A DNA stretch of 64,000 nucleotides from Prevotella heparinolytica (lineage in GTDB: Bacteria; Bacteroidota; Bacteroidia; Bacteroidales; Bacteroidaceae), in contig NZ_SLXB01000003.1 in assembly GCF_004342845.1 (NCBI RefSeq), positions 62,001 to 126,000 on the forward strand. The letters are read 5' to 3'. Positions 46,126-55,111 of the stretch are shown here, one piece after another. How positions within the stretch are numbered: position 1 is the stretch's first letter; the number at the start of each line of letters is the position of its first letter. Under the pieces are notes generated by a model. That model made no database searches, was not told the DNA's origin, and saw only the letters and a list, made by a program, of their open reading frames with translations. The position numbers and the translations under genes are program-made.

Positions 46126-47349
46126 ATGAAACAGATTTTCCTACTCAGTGCAGCCATCCTCTCATTTGCAGGGATGCGCGCACAAACATCCGGCATGGAT
46201 GACGTTCTTCGGCAGATAGAAGCCAACAATAAAGAGTTGCAAGCCAATGCGTACCTCATCGCTTCGCAGAAGCTGGAGAACAAGACCGACAACAACCTGC
46301 CCGACCCTACACTGTCTTATGCCCACCTATGGGATTCGGGCAGTAGCAATGAAACGGCCAGTGAACTGGTCGTCTCCCAAAGTTTCGACTTCCCCACCCT
46401 TTATGTGACGAGGGGAAAAATGAACCGCCTCAAGACGAATGCGCTCGATGCGCAAGCCGTCGTTTTCCGCCAACAAGTATTGCTCCAAGCGAAAGAGGTA
46501 TGTCTGGACATCATCATGCTGCAACGCCTGCAAGGCCTGTTCGACGAACGGTTGAAGAATGCAGAAGAACTATCTGCCTTGTATGCCCGACGGCTTAAAA
46601 CAGGCGATGCCAATATCCTGGAAACCAACAAGATAAACCTGGAGCTACTGAATGTGCGAACGGAAGTCCGTTTGAACAAGACCGCCTTAGACAATAAGAT
46701 AAAAGAGTTGGTCGCACTCAACGGGAATCGGTCGTTCGTGCCCGGACGTACCATGCCCGACAGCTATCCCACTGCCCGAACCCTCCATCTGACGGAATAC
46801 CCGGCCGTTCCCCTGCCCGCAGATTTCCGTCCGGTTGTTGCCGAATTGCTGGCTTCCGACCCCACGCTGCAAGCTTTGCAAGGCGAAAGTTCTGCTGCCC
46901 GGCAACGTGCCTTGGCAAGCAGGCAAGGGTGGTTGCCGAAACTGGAATTAGGCTATCGTCGGAACACTGAATCGGGACGCCCACTGAACGGCGTGGTAGT
47001 AGGCTTCTCTTTCCCGATATTCGAAAATCGCTGCAAGGTGAAAATGGCCAAGGCACAAGTCCTCAACATTGATGCCCAGAGGGAGAATGCGACTTTTCAG
47101 GCCGGTTCCGCGCTATGGCAGCTTTACGAAGAGGCACGCAATCTGCACGCCTCGATGGAGGAATACGAACGCACCTTCGGCCAACAGCAAGACCTCGCCC
47201 TGCTGAAGCAAGCACTTGTGGGAGGACAAATCAGCATGATTGAGTATTTCGTGGAGGTATCCGTAGTCTACCAAAGCAAGACGAACCTGCTGCAATTGGA
47301 GAACCGCTATCAGAAAGCGATGGCACAAATCTACAAGAGCAGGCTGTAA
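46126..47349 (+). CDS. TolC/CzcC-family outer-membrane efflux channel
   Basis: 407 residues with a signal peptide ending FAGMRAQ. Long helical repeats alternate with strands, as in TolC-like factors: LRQIEANNKELQANAYLIAS, DANILETNKINLELLNVRTE, DPTLQALQGESSAARQRALASR and the closing IEYFVEVSVVYQSKTNLLQLE. It completes the efflux operon. Its stop codon lies within the operon's terminator hairpin. Confidence 0.9.
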   Translation: MKQIFLLSAAILSFAGMRAQTSGMDDVLRQIEANNKELQANAYLIASQKLENKTDNNLPDPTLSYAHLWDSGSSNETASELVVSQSFDFPTLYVTRGKMNRLKTNALDAQAVVFRQQVLLQAKEVCLDIIMLQRLQGLFDERLKNAEELSALYARRLKTGDANILETNKINLELLNVRTEVRLNKTALDNKIKELVALNGNRSFVPGRTMPDSYPTARTLHLTEYPAVPLPADFRPVVAELLASDPTLQALQGESSAARQRALASRQGWLPKLELGYRRNTESGRPLNGVVVGFSFPIFENRCKVKMAKAQVLNIDAQRENATFQAGSALWQLYEEARNLHASMEEYERTFGQQQDLALLKQALVGGQISMIEYFVEVSVVYQSKTNLLQLENRYQKAMAQIYKSRL

Positions 47350-47359
47350 AAGCCTGCTC
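47337..47359 (+). terminator. Terminator overlapping the channel-gene stop codon
   Basis: GAGCAGGCT, five-base loop GTAAA, AGCCTGCTC, a perfect 9-bp stem. The TAA stop is in the loop. A second small hairpin CTGCCG/CGGCAG is at 47458-47474. Confidence 0.7.
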
Positions 47360-47564
47360 ACATTTCTCCATTCAGGTACTATCAAATCTATCATTCAACT
47401 AACAAAAAGTGCAATTCCGGATTTAAGCATGGGATAGAATCTTAAAAGCAGATTGTCCTGCCGGTTTTCGGCAGACGCCTTTCTATTTTGAAAAATCTCA
47501 TCATTTCCTTCTCTTAAAGAACCGAGTAGAAAGGCAAGGCATAACCACTTCCGTATCGAGGGTA

Positions 47565-47660
47565 CATCAGTCCTATACTGATGTAGGATCAGTCGTATAC
47601 TGAAGGCACATCAGTCGTATACTGATCCTACCCCCTCTCAGAAGTACTTCTCGCAAGGGT
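47565..47660. repeat. 22-bp dyad array (three units) with palindromic boundary
   Basis: Three units spaced exactly 22 bases (CAGTC at 47568, 47590, 47612), each the dyad TCAGTCGTATACTGA or a one-base variant. The array ends in CCTACCCCCTCTC, the palindrome AGAAGTACTTCT (47640-47651) and AGGGTAT, the same boundary as at 9904-9936. It lies in the 427-base convergent gap between the efflux operon and the serpin; apart from two hairpins the gap is otherwise empty. Confidence 0.8.
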
Positions 47661-47776
47661 ATATCAGCATCCGGATTCGTTGCCGAAAAACACTTTCAAG
47701 GAGTAAACCATTATTACATATTTATTATTCTGCAATCAACTCTCATGGTCTCTTTAATGGAAGAGAGAAGAAGGAT

Positions 47777-49012
47777 TTACAGCTTAGTGACCTTCCCCAT
47801 GAAAAGGATGACTCCCGTGCTCTTTTCTTTTATCAGGAAGACAAAAGGACGATTGACGTGGAACGGTCTGGCTTGGATACTCGGTCCGGCAGAATTGGCC
47901 ATGCCTGCAATAGTCACTGCTGCTGCCTCGGTGCCCTCCTCGTTCACCTTCACATAGGTGAACTGCTGCAGCAGGCCGATAAATAAGTCAGTGGCAGACA
48001 TCTTGGAGAAATTGGCAACATTCCCATCGAAGGCATCTATCATTCCCAATGCCTTCATATCCTCTTTCAGGTCTTTGTCGTATTTCAACTCAAACCGGGG
48101 AAGCTTGACATTCAGTGATGTACCCGACAAACGGCTGTTCCACTCCTGCCAATGCTCTTTCGTCAGTTGAGGCAGGCACTCTTCCAGCGACTTACCTTCT
48201 GCAGGCAGAGCCACCACCATGCTGAAAGCCTCGTTCCCATAAGGAAATTCCGCCATGCCGAACCACTCGTTCTCGGTATAGTTGAAGCTTTTATTATCCA
48301 GATTCATCATCTGCACCGTAGACTTGCTTCCATCTTGGTTGGTGAACTGCTCTTGTGCGGTATTCGAGTTATTGAACCGAGTCGTCCAGTTTCCCTTAAA
48401 ATAAAGTGCATTCAATAAATAGAGGCGTGCGTCGCCGGGAATTTCCTTCAGCACCTCCTTGATGCAGTTTTTCGTTTTCTCGGCACACCAGCCGTTTATC
48501 ACGTCTACCGCTTTGGGAGAGGCGAAATCCAGCTCCTTCACCTGTGCGTCATACATCTTCTTGTTCACGTCTACGAAGTCGTCATACACTCCGAACCCCT
48601 GTTTTATCCAGATGGAATTGGCAATGCCCAGCTGAGTGGTATTGTCCAGATTGAGCAGAGCCGATGTCAGCTTTTGGTTATAGGCATTCATCTCGGCCGG
48701 CAGATAGTCGGAAAATCCAAGTGTGGCCAGCATCTCCTTCAACGTGTTATCGCTCGCCCCGTTGGCAACCATGGAGAGGCAGAGACTTGCACTCAAAGGA
48801 GAGATGAACAGGTTGGGCTTCTCATTCTCGGTCTTACATACTTGATTGAAAAAGCGAAAGGCGAAATCATTCCCTTTATCCAGCATCTCTTGCTCGGCTC
48901 GAGTAAGGGTGATGTCTTTACGGGGTTGAGGTTGCGGAGTAGAATTCTCTTCATTTTGGCAAGCTGCAAAGATGCAAAGCAAACTTAATGCAGCGAATGT
49001 TTTCTTAAGCAT
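47777..49012 (-). CDS. Serpin-family protease inhibitor lipoprotein
   Basis: 411 residues. Lipobox LLCIFAAC (Cys18), then a full serpin fold with NLFISPLSASLCLSMVANGA, LYLLNALYFKGNWTTRF and the C-terminal RPFVFLIKEKSTGVILFMGK. The reactive-loop hinge EEGTEAAAVT (358-367) has the small residues of inhibitory serpins; the scissile bond would fall near GMANSAGPS, but P1 is uncertain. It could protect the cell surface from host or self serine or cysteine proteases. Monocistronic. Confidence 0.92.
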   Translation of the reverse strand: MLKKTFAALSLLCIFAACQNEENSTPQPQPRKDITLTRAEQEMLDKGNDFAFRFFNQVCKTENEKPNLFISPLSASLCLSMVANGASDNTLKEMLATLGFSDYLPAEMNAYNQKLTSALLNLDNTTQLGIANSIWIKQGFGVYDDFVDVNKKMYDAQVKELDFASPKAVDVINGWCAEKTKNCIKEVLKEIPGDARLYLLNALYFKGNWTTRFNNSNTAQEQFTNQDGSKSTVQMMNLDNKSFNYTENEWFGMAEFPYGNEAFSMVVALPAEGKSLEECLPQLTKEHWQEWNSRLSGTSLNVKLPRFELKYDKDLKEDMKALGMIDAFDGNVANFSKMSATDLFIGLLQQFTYVKVNEEGTEAAAVTIAGMANSAGPSIQARPFHVNRPFVFLIKEKSTGVILFMGKVTKL

Positions 49013-49138
49013 AAGCAGATGGTATTAGTTTTTAAAAGATTATCTATATAGAGAAATACACAAACCGACAAAATACTGCATGCAATGGTGAGCGGAATAA
49101 GAAAATATTCTCCACCTCTCTATATTATAACGGGCAAC

Positions 49139-50641
49139 CTACGACAACAATTCCATCAACTCCGAGATCTCCTCAGGCATGTAGCCGCTGCGGATGCGCC
49201 ATTCCTGAGGATAGAGGTTGTTGGCGCGATTGCCGATGTTCTTGACAAATCCAAGAGGAATCTGCTTATATGTAAGCAACACGATGCCACGGGGAGCGGT
49301 TTCGGGAAGCATCACCGCCTCCTTACGCAAATAGGCAATGGCTTGCTCATAGCCGATTTCTTCGCAGACAAAAGCCGTCTGATTCAACACGGAACTCATG
49401 GCGAGCGCATGGACAGGCAACCAGTCCTTACCTTTCAGTTCGGCAACGCTTATCCCCGCTTGTACGATGCGAAGCGATGAACGCAAAGCCGATAACTCCG
49501 CGAGAAGTTTTTTAGAGAAAACACTGACGCTACCGCCGGCCGTCAGGAACTCATATTCATCCGGAGCGATGAGCCATTCGTGCAGTGCGGCAAGCTGCTC
49601 TTTGGAAACCCCACAGTTTTTCGTTCCTTTCCCCACAGAATTCCGTCCCTTTTCCCGCAGTTTGTCGTCTCTCTGCCCGGGGATTACGAATGCTCTGCCC
49701 TGGGCTTTTGCCTGCTCTGCCCACGCGTTTCCGATGTATTGCCCGGGTTTGCGGAGAACGGCCAGAAAAAAGCCCTCTCCTTCCGTCTTATGAGGCAGGA
49801 AACGGTAAACCGGAAAATCTGCTCCATCCAGCAGACTTCCCGTAACATGCCAGCCGGCAGAAGTCTCCAATGGCAGCACTTCAGCCCCGAAATCGTTCTG
49901 CATCAAACGGACATTCTCTTCATTCTCTTTCGTATTATAAGTACAGGTACTATATATAAGGATGCCGCCGGGTTTCAGGCATGGCCATATATCCGCAAGG
50001 ATGCGGCGCTGACGCTGCCGGCATATCTCCACATTCTCCGGGTTCCATTCGCTCACGGCAACCGTGTCTTTACGGAACATCCCCTCGCCGGAACAAGGGA
50101 CATCGGCCAATATCACATCGAAGAAATCTTCCAACGGCGAGAAATCCGCCGGGTCATTATTGGTCACCACTACGTCGGGATGTCCCCATTTCGTAAGGTT
50201 CTCCGCCAGAATCTGCGAACGGCTGCGGATTACCTCATTGGCGACCAGCAGACTGCCTTTCGGCAACAAACTACGGATAAGCGTCGATTTACCTCCGGGA
50301 GCAGCACAAAGGTCGAGCATCATCACCGGCTCTTCTGCAACATACTGTTTCAAGGCCTGCTCCACAAACATGGACGAAGCCTCCTGCACATAGTAGCAAC
50401 CGGCATGAAACAACGGGTCGAAAGTAAAAGTCAGGCGATTGTCCAGATAACATCCGGTGGCCGACCAAGCCACCGGCCGCAAGGAGGTACGGAAAAGGCT
50501 GAACGAAGATTCGGGCAACTTATCTTCATTCAGCCGTATGCTGACCGGCTGCTCCTCTTCCAGAGTAGCAGCCAGTTTATCATATTCCTCACTTCCCAAA
50601 AGGGTACGCATATAGTTGGTGAAAGCCGAAGGTAACTCCAT
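49139..50641 (-). CDS. rRNA cytosine-C5 methyltransferase (NOL1/NOP2/Sun, RsmF-like)
   Basis: 500 residues from ATG 50641; a start 12 codons earlier is less likely. SAM-binding LDLCAAPGGKSTLI, DVILADVPCSGEGMF with the first Cys, and YSTCTYNTKENEENV with the second catalytic Cys define m5C RNA methyltransferases. A C-terminal RsmF-type RNA-binding extension (about 370-500) is present. The target is probably 16S rRNA but the site is not shown by sequence. Confidence 0.88.
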   Translation of the reverse strand: MELPSAFTNYMRTLLGSEEYDKLAATLEEEQPVSIRLNEDKLPESSFSLFRTSLRPVAWSATGCYLDNRLTFTFDPLFHAGCYYVQEASSMFVEQALKQYVAEEPVMMLDLCAAPGGKSTLIRSLLPKGSLLVANEVIRSRSQILAENLTKWGHPDVVVTNNDPADFSPLEDFFDVILADVPCSGEGMFRKDTVAVSEWNPENVEICRQRQRRILADIWPCLKPGGILIYSTCTYNTKENEENVRLMQNDFGAEVLPLETSAGWHVTGSLLDGADFPVYRFLPHKTEGEGFFLAVLRKPGQYIGNAWAEQAKAQGRAFVIPGQRDDKLREKGRNSVGKGTKNCGVSKEQLAALHEWLIAPDEYEFLTAGGSVSVFSKKLLAELSALRSSLRIVQAGISVAELKGKDWLPVHALAMSSVLNQTAFVCEEIGYEQAIAYLRKEAVMLPETAPRGIVLLTYKQIPLGFVKNIGNRANNLYPQEWRIRSGYMPEEISELMELLS

Positions 50642-50723
50642 GATCAGAACTGTTTTAGGACAGCAAAGATAATGCAAAAATGTTTCACGGCAATCTGCCC
50701 GACGCTTTTTCCAAGAGTTGGTG

Positions 50724-53147
50724 TCAGAAGCTCAGCTTCAATCCCGCAAAGTAAGTGCGCGGAGTGCCGGGGCCATAAATGTAACCCGAATCACGACCGG
50801 CACCTTTATCAAAATCCTTCTGATAGGAGTTGAAAATGTTCTGTACACCCGCGTTAAGCTGCAAGCAGATGCCGGAGAAGTCGATATCGTATGTCAGTTT
50901 AGTTCCCAACTCGAAGAAATCCGGGCTCTTCACCAGTACATCCGCCGTTTTGTTAACCTCCGACAGCAAGTGGGGTACATACATCCGTCCGGTATAGTTG
51001 CCGTTCAGAGCAACAGAGAAAGCCTTCACAGGGGTGTATGCGGCGGTAAAGTACCCATACACATCGGGAGTGCGGAGTATCTTGTCGCTGTGACGCTCTG
51101 CCTCCGACAAATGGTCTTCATCCTCGCTCCACTTCACGGGCGAATCGTAGGTGCTGCGCTGCAAGGTCAGGCCTGCCTGCAACTGCACCTTGTCGCGATA
51201 GGCAATCTTGCCCTCCATCGTACCGCCATATACTTTGGCACCCGGTCCGTTAACACGCGTCTGTATCAGGTAGTTGCTGCCTTTGGGGTCTTTCATGGGG
51301 GGAGTCAGTACAAACGGGTCGATGAGCTTCGTATAGAATCCCTCCACCAAGAGGTTTACCTGAAAATTTCCGAAATAATGATACCAATCCACCGAGGCAT
51401 TGACGCTGCGCGAGCGCTCTTCCTTCAGTCCTTTGGCACGTACGATGGACACCAGCTCACCGCCCACGTTGCTGATATGCAAATCTTCGTCGAATGCTTG
51501 TGGCGCACGGAAGCCTTCGGCATAGCTTAAGCGGATGTTCACATCCTGATTGGGGTTGTAGCGGATGTTGGCGCGAGGACTGAATACAGCTTTGTCCATG
51601 ATGCTGTTCTTATCCATGCGGCCGCCAATCAAAAAGCTCCACTGCTCGTTTTTCCATTCGTTCTGCACATAGGCGCTTGCGATGTTCACAATCTGGTTCA
51701 ACGGGGCGGGCGTATATTTGGCAATGAGTTGCTTCAGGCGGTCGCCCGTCGCATTGGGGTCTTCCTTCAAAGCGGCATCGCGGTATTTCTGCCTGTCCGT
51801 TGCCTTGTCGTGCAGGTTGTCGTGGTTGAACTCTATACCGCCGGTCAGGTCGGAAGGCATAAACAGACACTTGTCGAAGCGATAGATGTATTGCGCACCC
51901 AATACGCCGGTAAAATCGGTCGTCCTTCCATACGCGCTGTAATAACTGTCGCGTGCAATGTGCTGGGCAGAAGCATATGCGCTGAACGTATGCCTTTGAT
52001 CTTTGGAGAAGGCGGTAAACTTCAGTCCACCGGTGTTGATAGAGTGCCTCAACTGCTCTACGAGTCCTTCTTCACCCGTACCGTTCAAGTCGGCATCTTC
52101 GGCGATATGGGGAGGCAGGTCGAAACCGCTTCCTCCGCGACGGAATTCTTCCATGTGGTGATATTCCAGACTTAATTTGGAGTAGGCGCTTGTTCTATAA
52201 TAAGCATTCAGGCCGATGGTCTGATTTTTCAGTTTGGGCAGTTCGGAGAATCCGTCGCCGTTGGAATCCCATGCCGAACGGTGCCTGTTCTGTCCATATA
52301 CATAAGCTCCCATTTTATTGTCCGAGGAGACAAGAGAGAGGTTCAACGCCGTATTGTTGTCGAACGAACCGGAGCCGTTGAAATTGGAAATGGTGTGAGA
52401 GAACGTGCCGGAATTGCGTACAGGCTCTTTCGTGAGGATGTTCACCGTTCCCGCAATGGCTGAAGAGCCGAACAAGGCGGAACCTCCCCCGCGCACCACC
52501 TCCACACGCTCTATCATATTGGCGGGAATCTGTTCCAGCCCGTAAACGCCTGCCAAAGCAGAGAAGATAGGACGGGAGTCTATCAATATCTGTGTGTATT
52601 TACCATTCAAGCCGTTGATGCGCACTTGCGAATAGCCGCAATTCTGACAGTCGGTCTCCACACGTACGCCGGGCTGAAACACCAGTCCTTGCGACAGCGT
52701 ATGCGAGTTTGTCATTTCAAACAACTTCGGCGTAACGACCTTGACCAACGTAGGCGCCAGGCGGCGGGCGGTCTCATTGCGGTTAGCGGAAACAACCACC
52801 CCGTCCAGTGTCACCATATCCTCCTCCAATTCAAAATTCTCTTCCAGGGTTTTGCCACGTTTCAGGATGACCTTACGTTCTTGCGATTTATAGCCCACCG
52901 CACTGACCTGCAAGGTAAATTCTCCTTCGGGCAGATTCTTCAAGAAATAATGCCCGGTGGCATCGGTCATGGTTCCGATGGTGGTTCCTTTCAACGAAAC
53001 AGACATGTAAGGCAAATGCTCGCCAGTGTTTTTTTCAATCACGTGACCGACGATATTGGCATCGGTGCTTTTCAAATCTTCGGCATAAACGGTGGGTGAG
53101 AGTAACAGACACATCACTCCCATCACAAAACATATATATTTTTTCAT
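50724..53147 (-). CDS. TonB-dependent receptor, likely metal or metallophore uptake
   Basis: 807 residues: signal peptide (LLSPTVYA), carboxypeptidase-regulatory-like domain (about 28-110), plug (SQVRINGLNGKYTQILIDSR, QIPANMIERVEVVRGGGSA, LFGSSAIAGTVNILTKE), and a barrel ending in an aromatic residue (GLKLSF). It lacks the SusC signature and has no SusD partner, resembling siderophore, haem or metal receptors. A Cys pair sits in the plug (DCQNCGYSQ). The upstream co-directional gene is a small His-rich membrane protein, which supports a metal substrate. Identity of the ligand is inferred only. Confidence 0.85.
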   Translation of the reverse strand: MKKYICFVMGVMCLLLSPTVYAEDLKSTDANIVGHVIEKNTGEHLPYMSVSLKGTTIGTMTDATGHYFLKNLPEGEFTLQVSAVGYKSQERKVILKRGKTLEENFELEEDMVTLDGVVVSANRNETARRLAPTLVKVVTPKLFEMTNSHTLSQGLVFQPGVRVETDCQNCGYSQVRINGLNGKYTQILIDSRPIFSALAGVYGLEQIPANMIERVEVVRGGGSALFGSSAIAGTVNILTKEPVRNSGTFSHTISNFNGSGSFDNNTALNLSLVSSDNKMGAYVYGQNRHRSAWDSNGDGFSELPKLKNQTIGLNAYYRTSAYSKLSLEYHHMEEFRRGGSGFDLPPHIAEDADLNGTGEEGLVEQLRHSINTGGLKFTAFSKDQRHTFSAYASAQHIARDSYYSAYGRTTDFTGVLGAQYIYRFDKCLFMPSDLTGGIEFNHDNLHDKATDRQKYRDAALKEDPNATGDRLKQLIAKYTPAPLNQIVNIASAYVQNEWKNEQWSFLIGGRMDKNSIMDKAVFSPRANIRYNPNQDVNIRLSYAEGFRAPQAFDEDLHISNVGGELVSIVRAKGLKEERSRSVNASVDWYHYFGNFQVNLLVEGFYTKLIDPFVLTPPMKDPKGSNYLIQTRVNGPGAKVYGGTMEGKIAYRDKVQLQAGLTLQRSTYDSPVKWSEDEDHLSEAERHSDKILRTPDVYGYFTAAYTPVKAFSVALNGNYTGRMYVPHLLSEVNKTADVLVKSPDFFELGTKLTYDIDFSGICLQLNAGVQNIFNSYQKDFDKGAGRDSGYIYGPGTPRTYFAGLKLSF

Positions 53148-53337
53148 TATTTTCTGAATTAAATAAATCTATAAAAAAGTTTTTGTTTTCTACTTCTTAA
53201 ATACGAATGAAAAGACCCCACGAATTCCGGTACAATGAAGTGCTCCTCAAAAGTCGGACATAAAACTTCCGGGGTACAGTTCACAGCAGGACAAGCAGTT
53301 TTTTACTTCCGCCACATCACATTCAGGGCTTTCGGTT

Positions 53338-53673
53338 TCAAAGAAGACAAGGAGGAGCGCGCAGACTGATGCCGTCGCAAGACCTGCGACATTTAATGCG
53401 TTCTGTGGCAAGCACAACAAGTACGCACAACAAAACGAAGAAGACGGATGCGGCTACAGGGCATAAAGTAAGGGAGGGGGAAACAAAAGAAGCCAAATAA
53501 AGAATAGTCTCCAGCTGTACCTCGGTATGTTCATGTTCGCCCTGGAACGGATGGGAATGCACAATAATCACACCATTCACCACATGCGAGTGGGTAAACA
53601 GCGTAATTCCTCCCCAATAAACAATGAACAACAGAGGCAGGAACCATTTGATTATATTTCTGGACTTCTTCAA
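53338..53673 (-). CDS. Small His-rich membrane protein upstream of TonB receptor
   Basis: 111 residues. Two hydrophobic segments (about 9-27 and 57-90) flank a periplasmic loop with THSHVVNGVIIVHSHPFQG and EHEHTE. It ends SLRAPPCLL, matching the LRAPP ending of the small protein in the metal efflux operon. It is 190 bases upstream of the TonB receptor and in the same direction, so a shared metal role is likely. Function not known. Confidence 0.65.
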   Translation of the reverse strand: MKKSRNIIKWFLPLLFIVYWGGITLFTHSHVVNGVIIVHSHPFQGEHEHTEVQLETILYLASFVSPSLTLCPVAASVFFVLLCVLVVLATERIKCRRSCDGISLRAPPCLL

Positions 53674-53867
53674 CGTACCCTCTATAAAATTGAAGTGCGA
53701 AGGTAGTGGAATTTACAAAAAAACACAAATAAATGGCGCTGTTTCCGTAAACAGCAGTTGCAAAATACCTACTTTTTGTCATTGATTCCGGACGGGATAC
53801 GAGCAACACTTCCAATCCCCGAAACCTTTCAGTAAAGGAAAACATTTACCTCTCAGAGAATTCTCTA

Positions 53868-54215
53868 CCTGATTTTGGTATAGGCGGTTGCTTTTGCTGA
53901 AGATGAGAGGCTGCATCCTGTCGGAAAGATATTCCTTGAAAGCACCGGTTTACAGCGAGATTAGGCAGAAGAGAAGCGAGCCTTTCAGACCGACCGCCCT
54001 CCTCCTGTTTTGACAGATGCAATCCTTTGCCGTGACAGATGCAAGTGTTCAAGCCGACAGACACTTGTGTTTGACGTGACAGACACAAGTGTTTGAGTCG
54101 TCAGACACAAGCGTCTGACAAGGCAGATATAAATACCTTATAGCCAATAAGATCTGACTTTAAAACACAAGCCTCCGGATGAGGTTATCGACCTGATTCT
54201 TATCCCGAGCTCAGG
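53868..54215. repeat. Inverted-repeat-bounded dispersed element, expanded copy
   Basis: The left part (53868-53936) matches the minus strand of the 82-bp element at 26355-26436 almost base for base in its core. The right end, TCCCGAGCTCAGG (54203-54215), corresponds to that element's other end. Between them are about 265 extra bases that include a 22-bp tandem array. It occupies most of the 697-base divergent gap between the small His-rich gene and the DUF6249 operon; I see no gene in that gap. Confidence 0.6.
54012..54143. repeat. 22-bp tandem array, six units
   Basis: Units start at 54012, 54034, 54056, 54078, 54100 and 54122, exactly 22 apart. Most begin GACAGACACAAGTG or GACAGATGCAAGTG; dyads such as ACACTTGTGT (unit 3) and GTCAGAC/GTCTGAC (unit 5) are visible. 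The last unit is degenerate. It lies inside the expanded inverted-repeat element. Confidence 0.8.
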
Positions 54216-54280
54216 TAATTCTCTGTCTACCTACATCAGTAGAAGACAAGTTTTTTATTGTCTTTTTCGTATCTGCGAAT

Positions 54281-54288
54281 TATTTTTG
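54281..54288 (+). promoter_or_regulatory. Possible -7 box for the ECF sigma operon
   Basis: TATTTTTG fits TAnnTTTG, 82 bases before the first ATG. The operon may also use a promoter of its own sigma factor. Confidence 0.35.
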
Positions 54289-54370
54289 CAAAAAACATCT
54301 GTTCTTTGCAACTTTACAGGGGAAACAATACGTCTAACGGACAAAGAAACAAATAAAAAAACATAGATTT

Positions 54371-55111
54371 ATGAAACGCATCATTTTAGGCTTAATGCTT
54401 GCCATGACATTTTGCAGCTTGGCACAAGGGAAAAACAGAACCGTGAAAGAGAATGACAGTGAGGGAAACATCAAAAGAGTCATCGAACTGAGAGACACCA
54501 TCGTCAATGGGGAAACCCAAACAGACACGCTCAGCATCATGACTTATGAGAACAGCAGCAAAGCAGGTGAAAACGATTCCTATCCGGACGACAGCCGGAA
54601 AGAAAGAAGAGAGCATCAGAGCGATTGGGGTTGGGATGAATTTGATCTTAACGGCAATGCTTCTGAAACATTGATTGCCATAACAGCCATCGTTTTCATA
54701 TTCGGTCTGCCCCTGCTCATCATATTCACCATCTTCTTTTTCCGCTATAAAAACCGGAAAGCCAAATACCGGCTGGCGGAACAAGCCTTGACAAGCGGGC
54801 AACAACTGCCGGAGAACTTCTTTAAAGAAACGGCGGCAACGGATACGCGCACCAAAGGCATCAGCAACATATTCACCGGCATCGGCCTGTTCATCTTCCT
54901 CTGGGCCATCACCGGTAGGTTTGCCATCGGGTGCATCGGACTGCTGATCATGTTTACCGGTTTCGGGCAATTAGTCATCTATTACACACAATCGGGCAGC
55001 GATGGAAACCCCTCCATGCGCATAAAGAATGACGAGAATAGCGGGAAAAGCGACATCAAGACAGAAGGCATCGAAATCAGCAACCGCGAAAAGAAGAATG
55101 GGGAGAAATGA
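54371..55111 (+). CDS. DUF6249-type membrane protein
   Basis: 246 residues with a signal peptide (SLAQGKN), an acidic periplasmic part rich in Glu/Asp/Asn, then a span (about 99-122, LIAITAIVFIFGLPLLIIF), a cytoplasmic helix (KNRKAKYRLAEQALTSGQQL) and one or two further spans (about 167-205). The tail is charged. Function unknown. It overlaps the sigma-factor start (ATGA), so it is likely a membrane sensor or partner of that sigma factor, by inference only. Confidence 0.75.
   Translation: MKRIILGLMLAMTFCSLAQGKNRTVKENDSEGNIKRVIELRDTIVNGETQTDTLSIMTYENSSKAGENDSYPDDSRKERREHQSDWGWDEFDLNGNASETLIAITAIVFIFGLPLLIIFTIFFFRYKNRKAKYRLAEQALTSGQQLPENFFKETAATDTRTKGISNIFTGIGLFIFLWAITGRFAIGCIGLLIMFTGFGQLVIYYTQSGSDGNPSMRIKNDENSGKSDIKTEGIEISNREKKNGEK

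Noticed and set aside
53240..53400. Cys-rich frame (AEVKNCLSCCELYPG) continuing past the stop of the small His-rich protein, suggesting a frameshift
   Set aside because: The LRAPP ending in the called frame matches the protein at 41173, so the called stop is natural; the other frame has no ATG.
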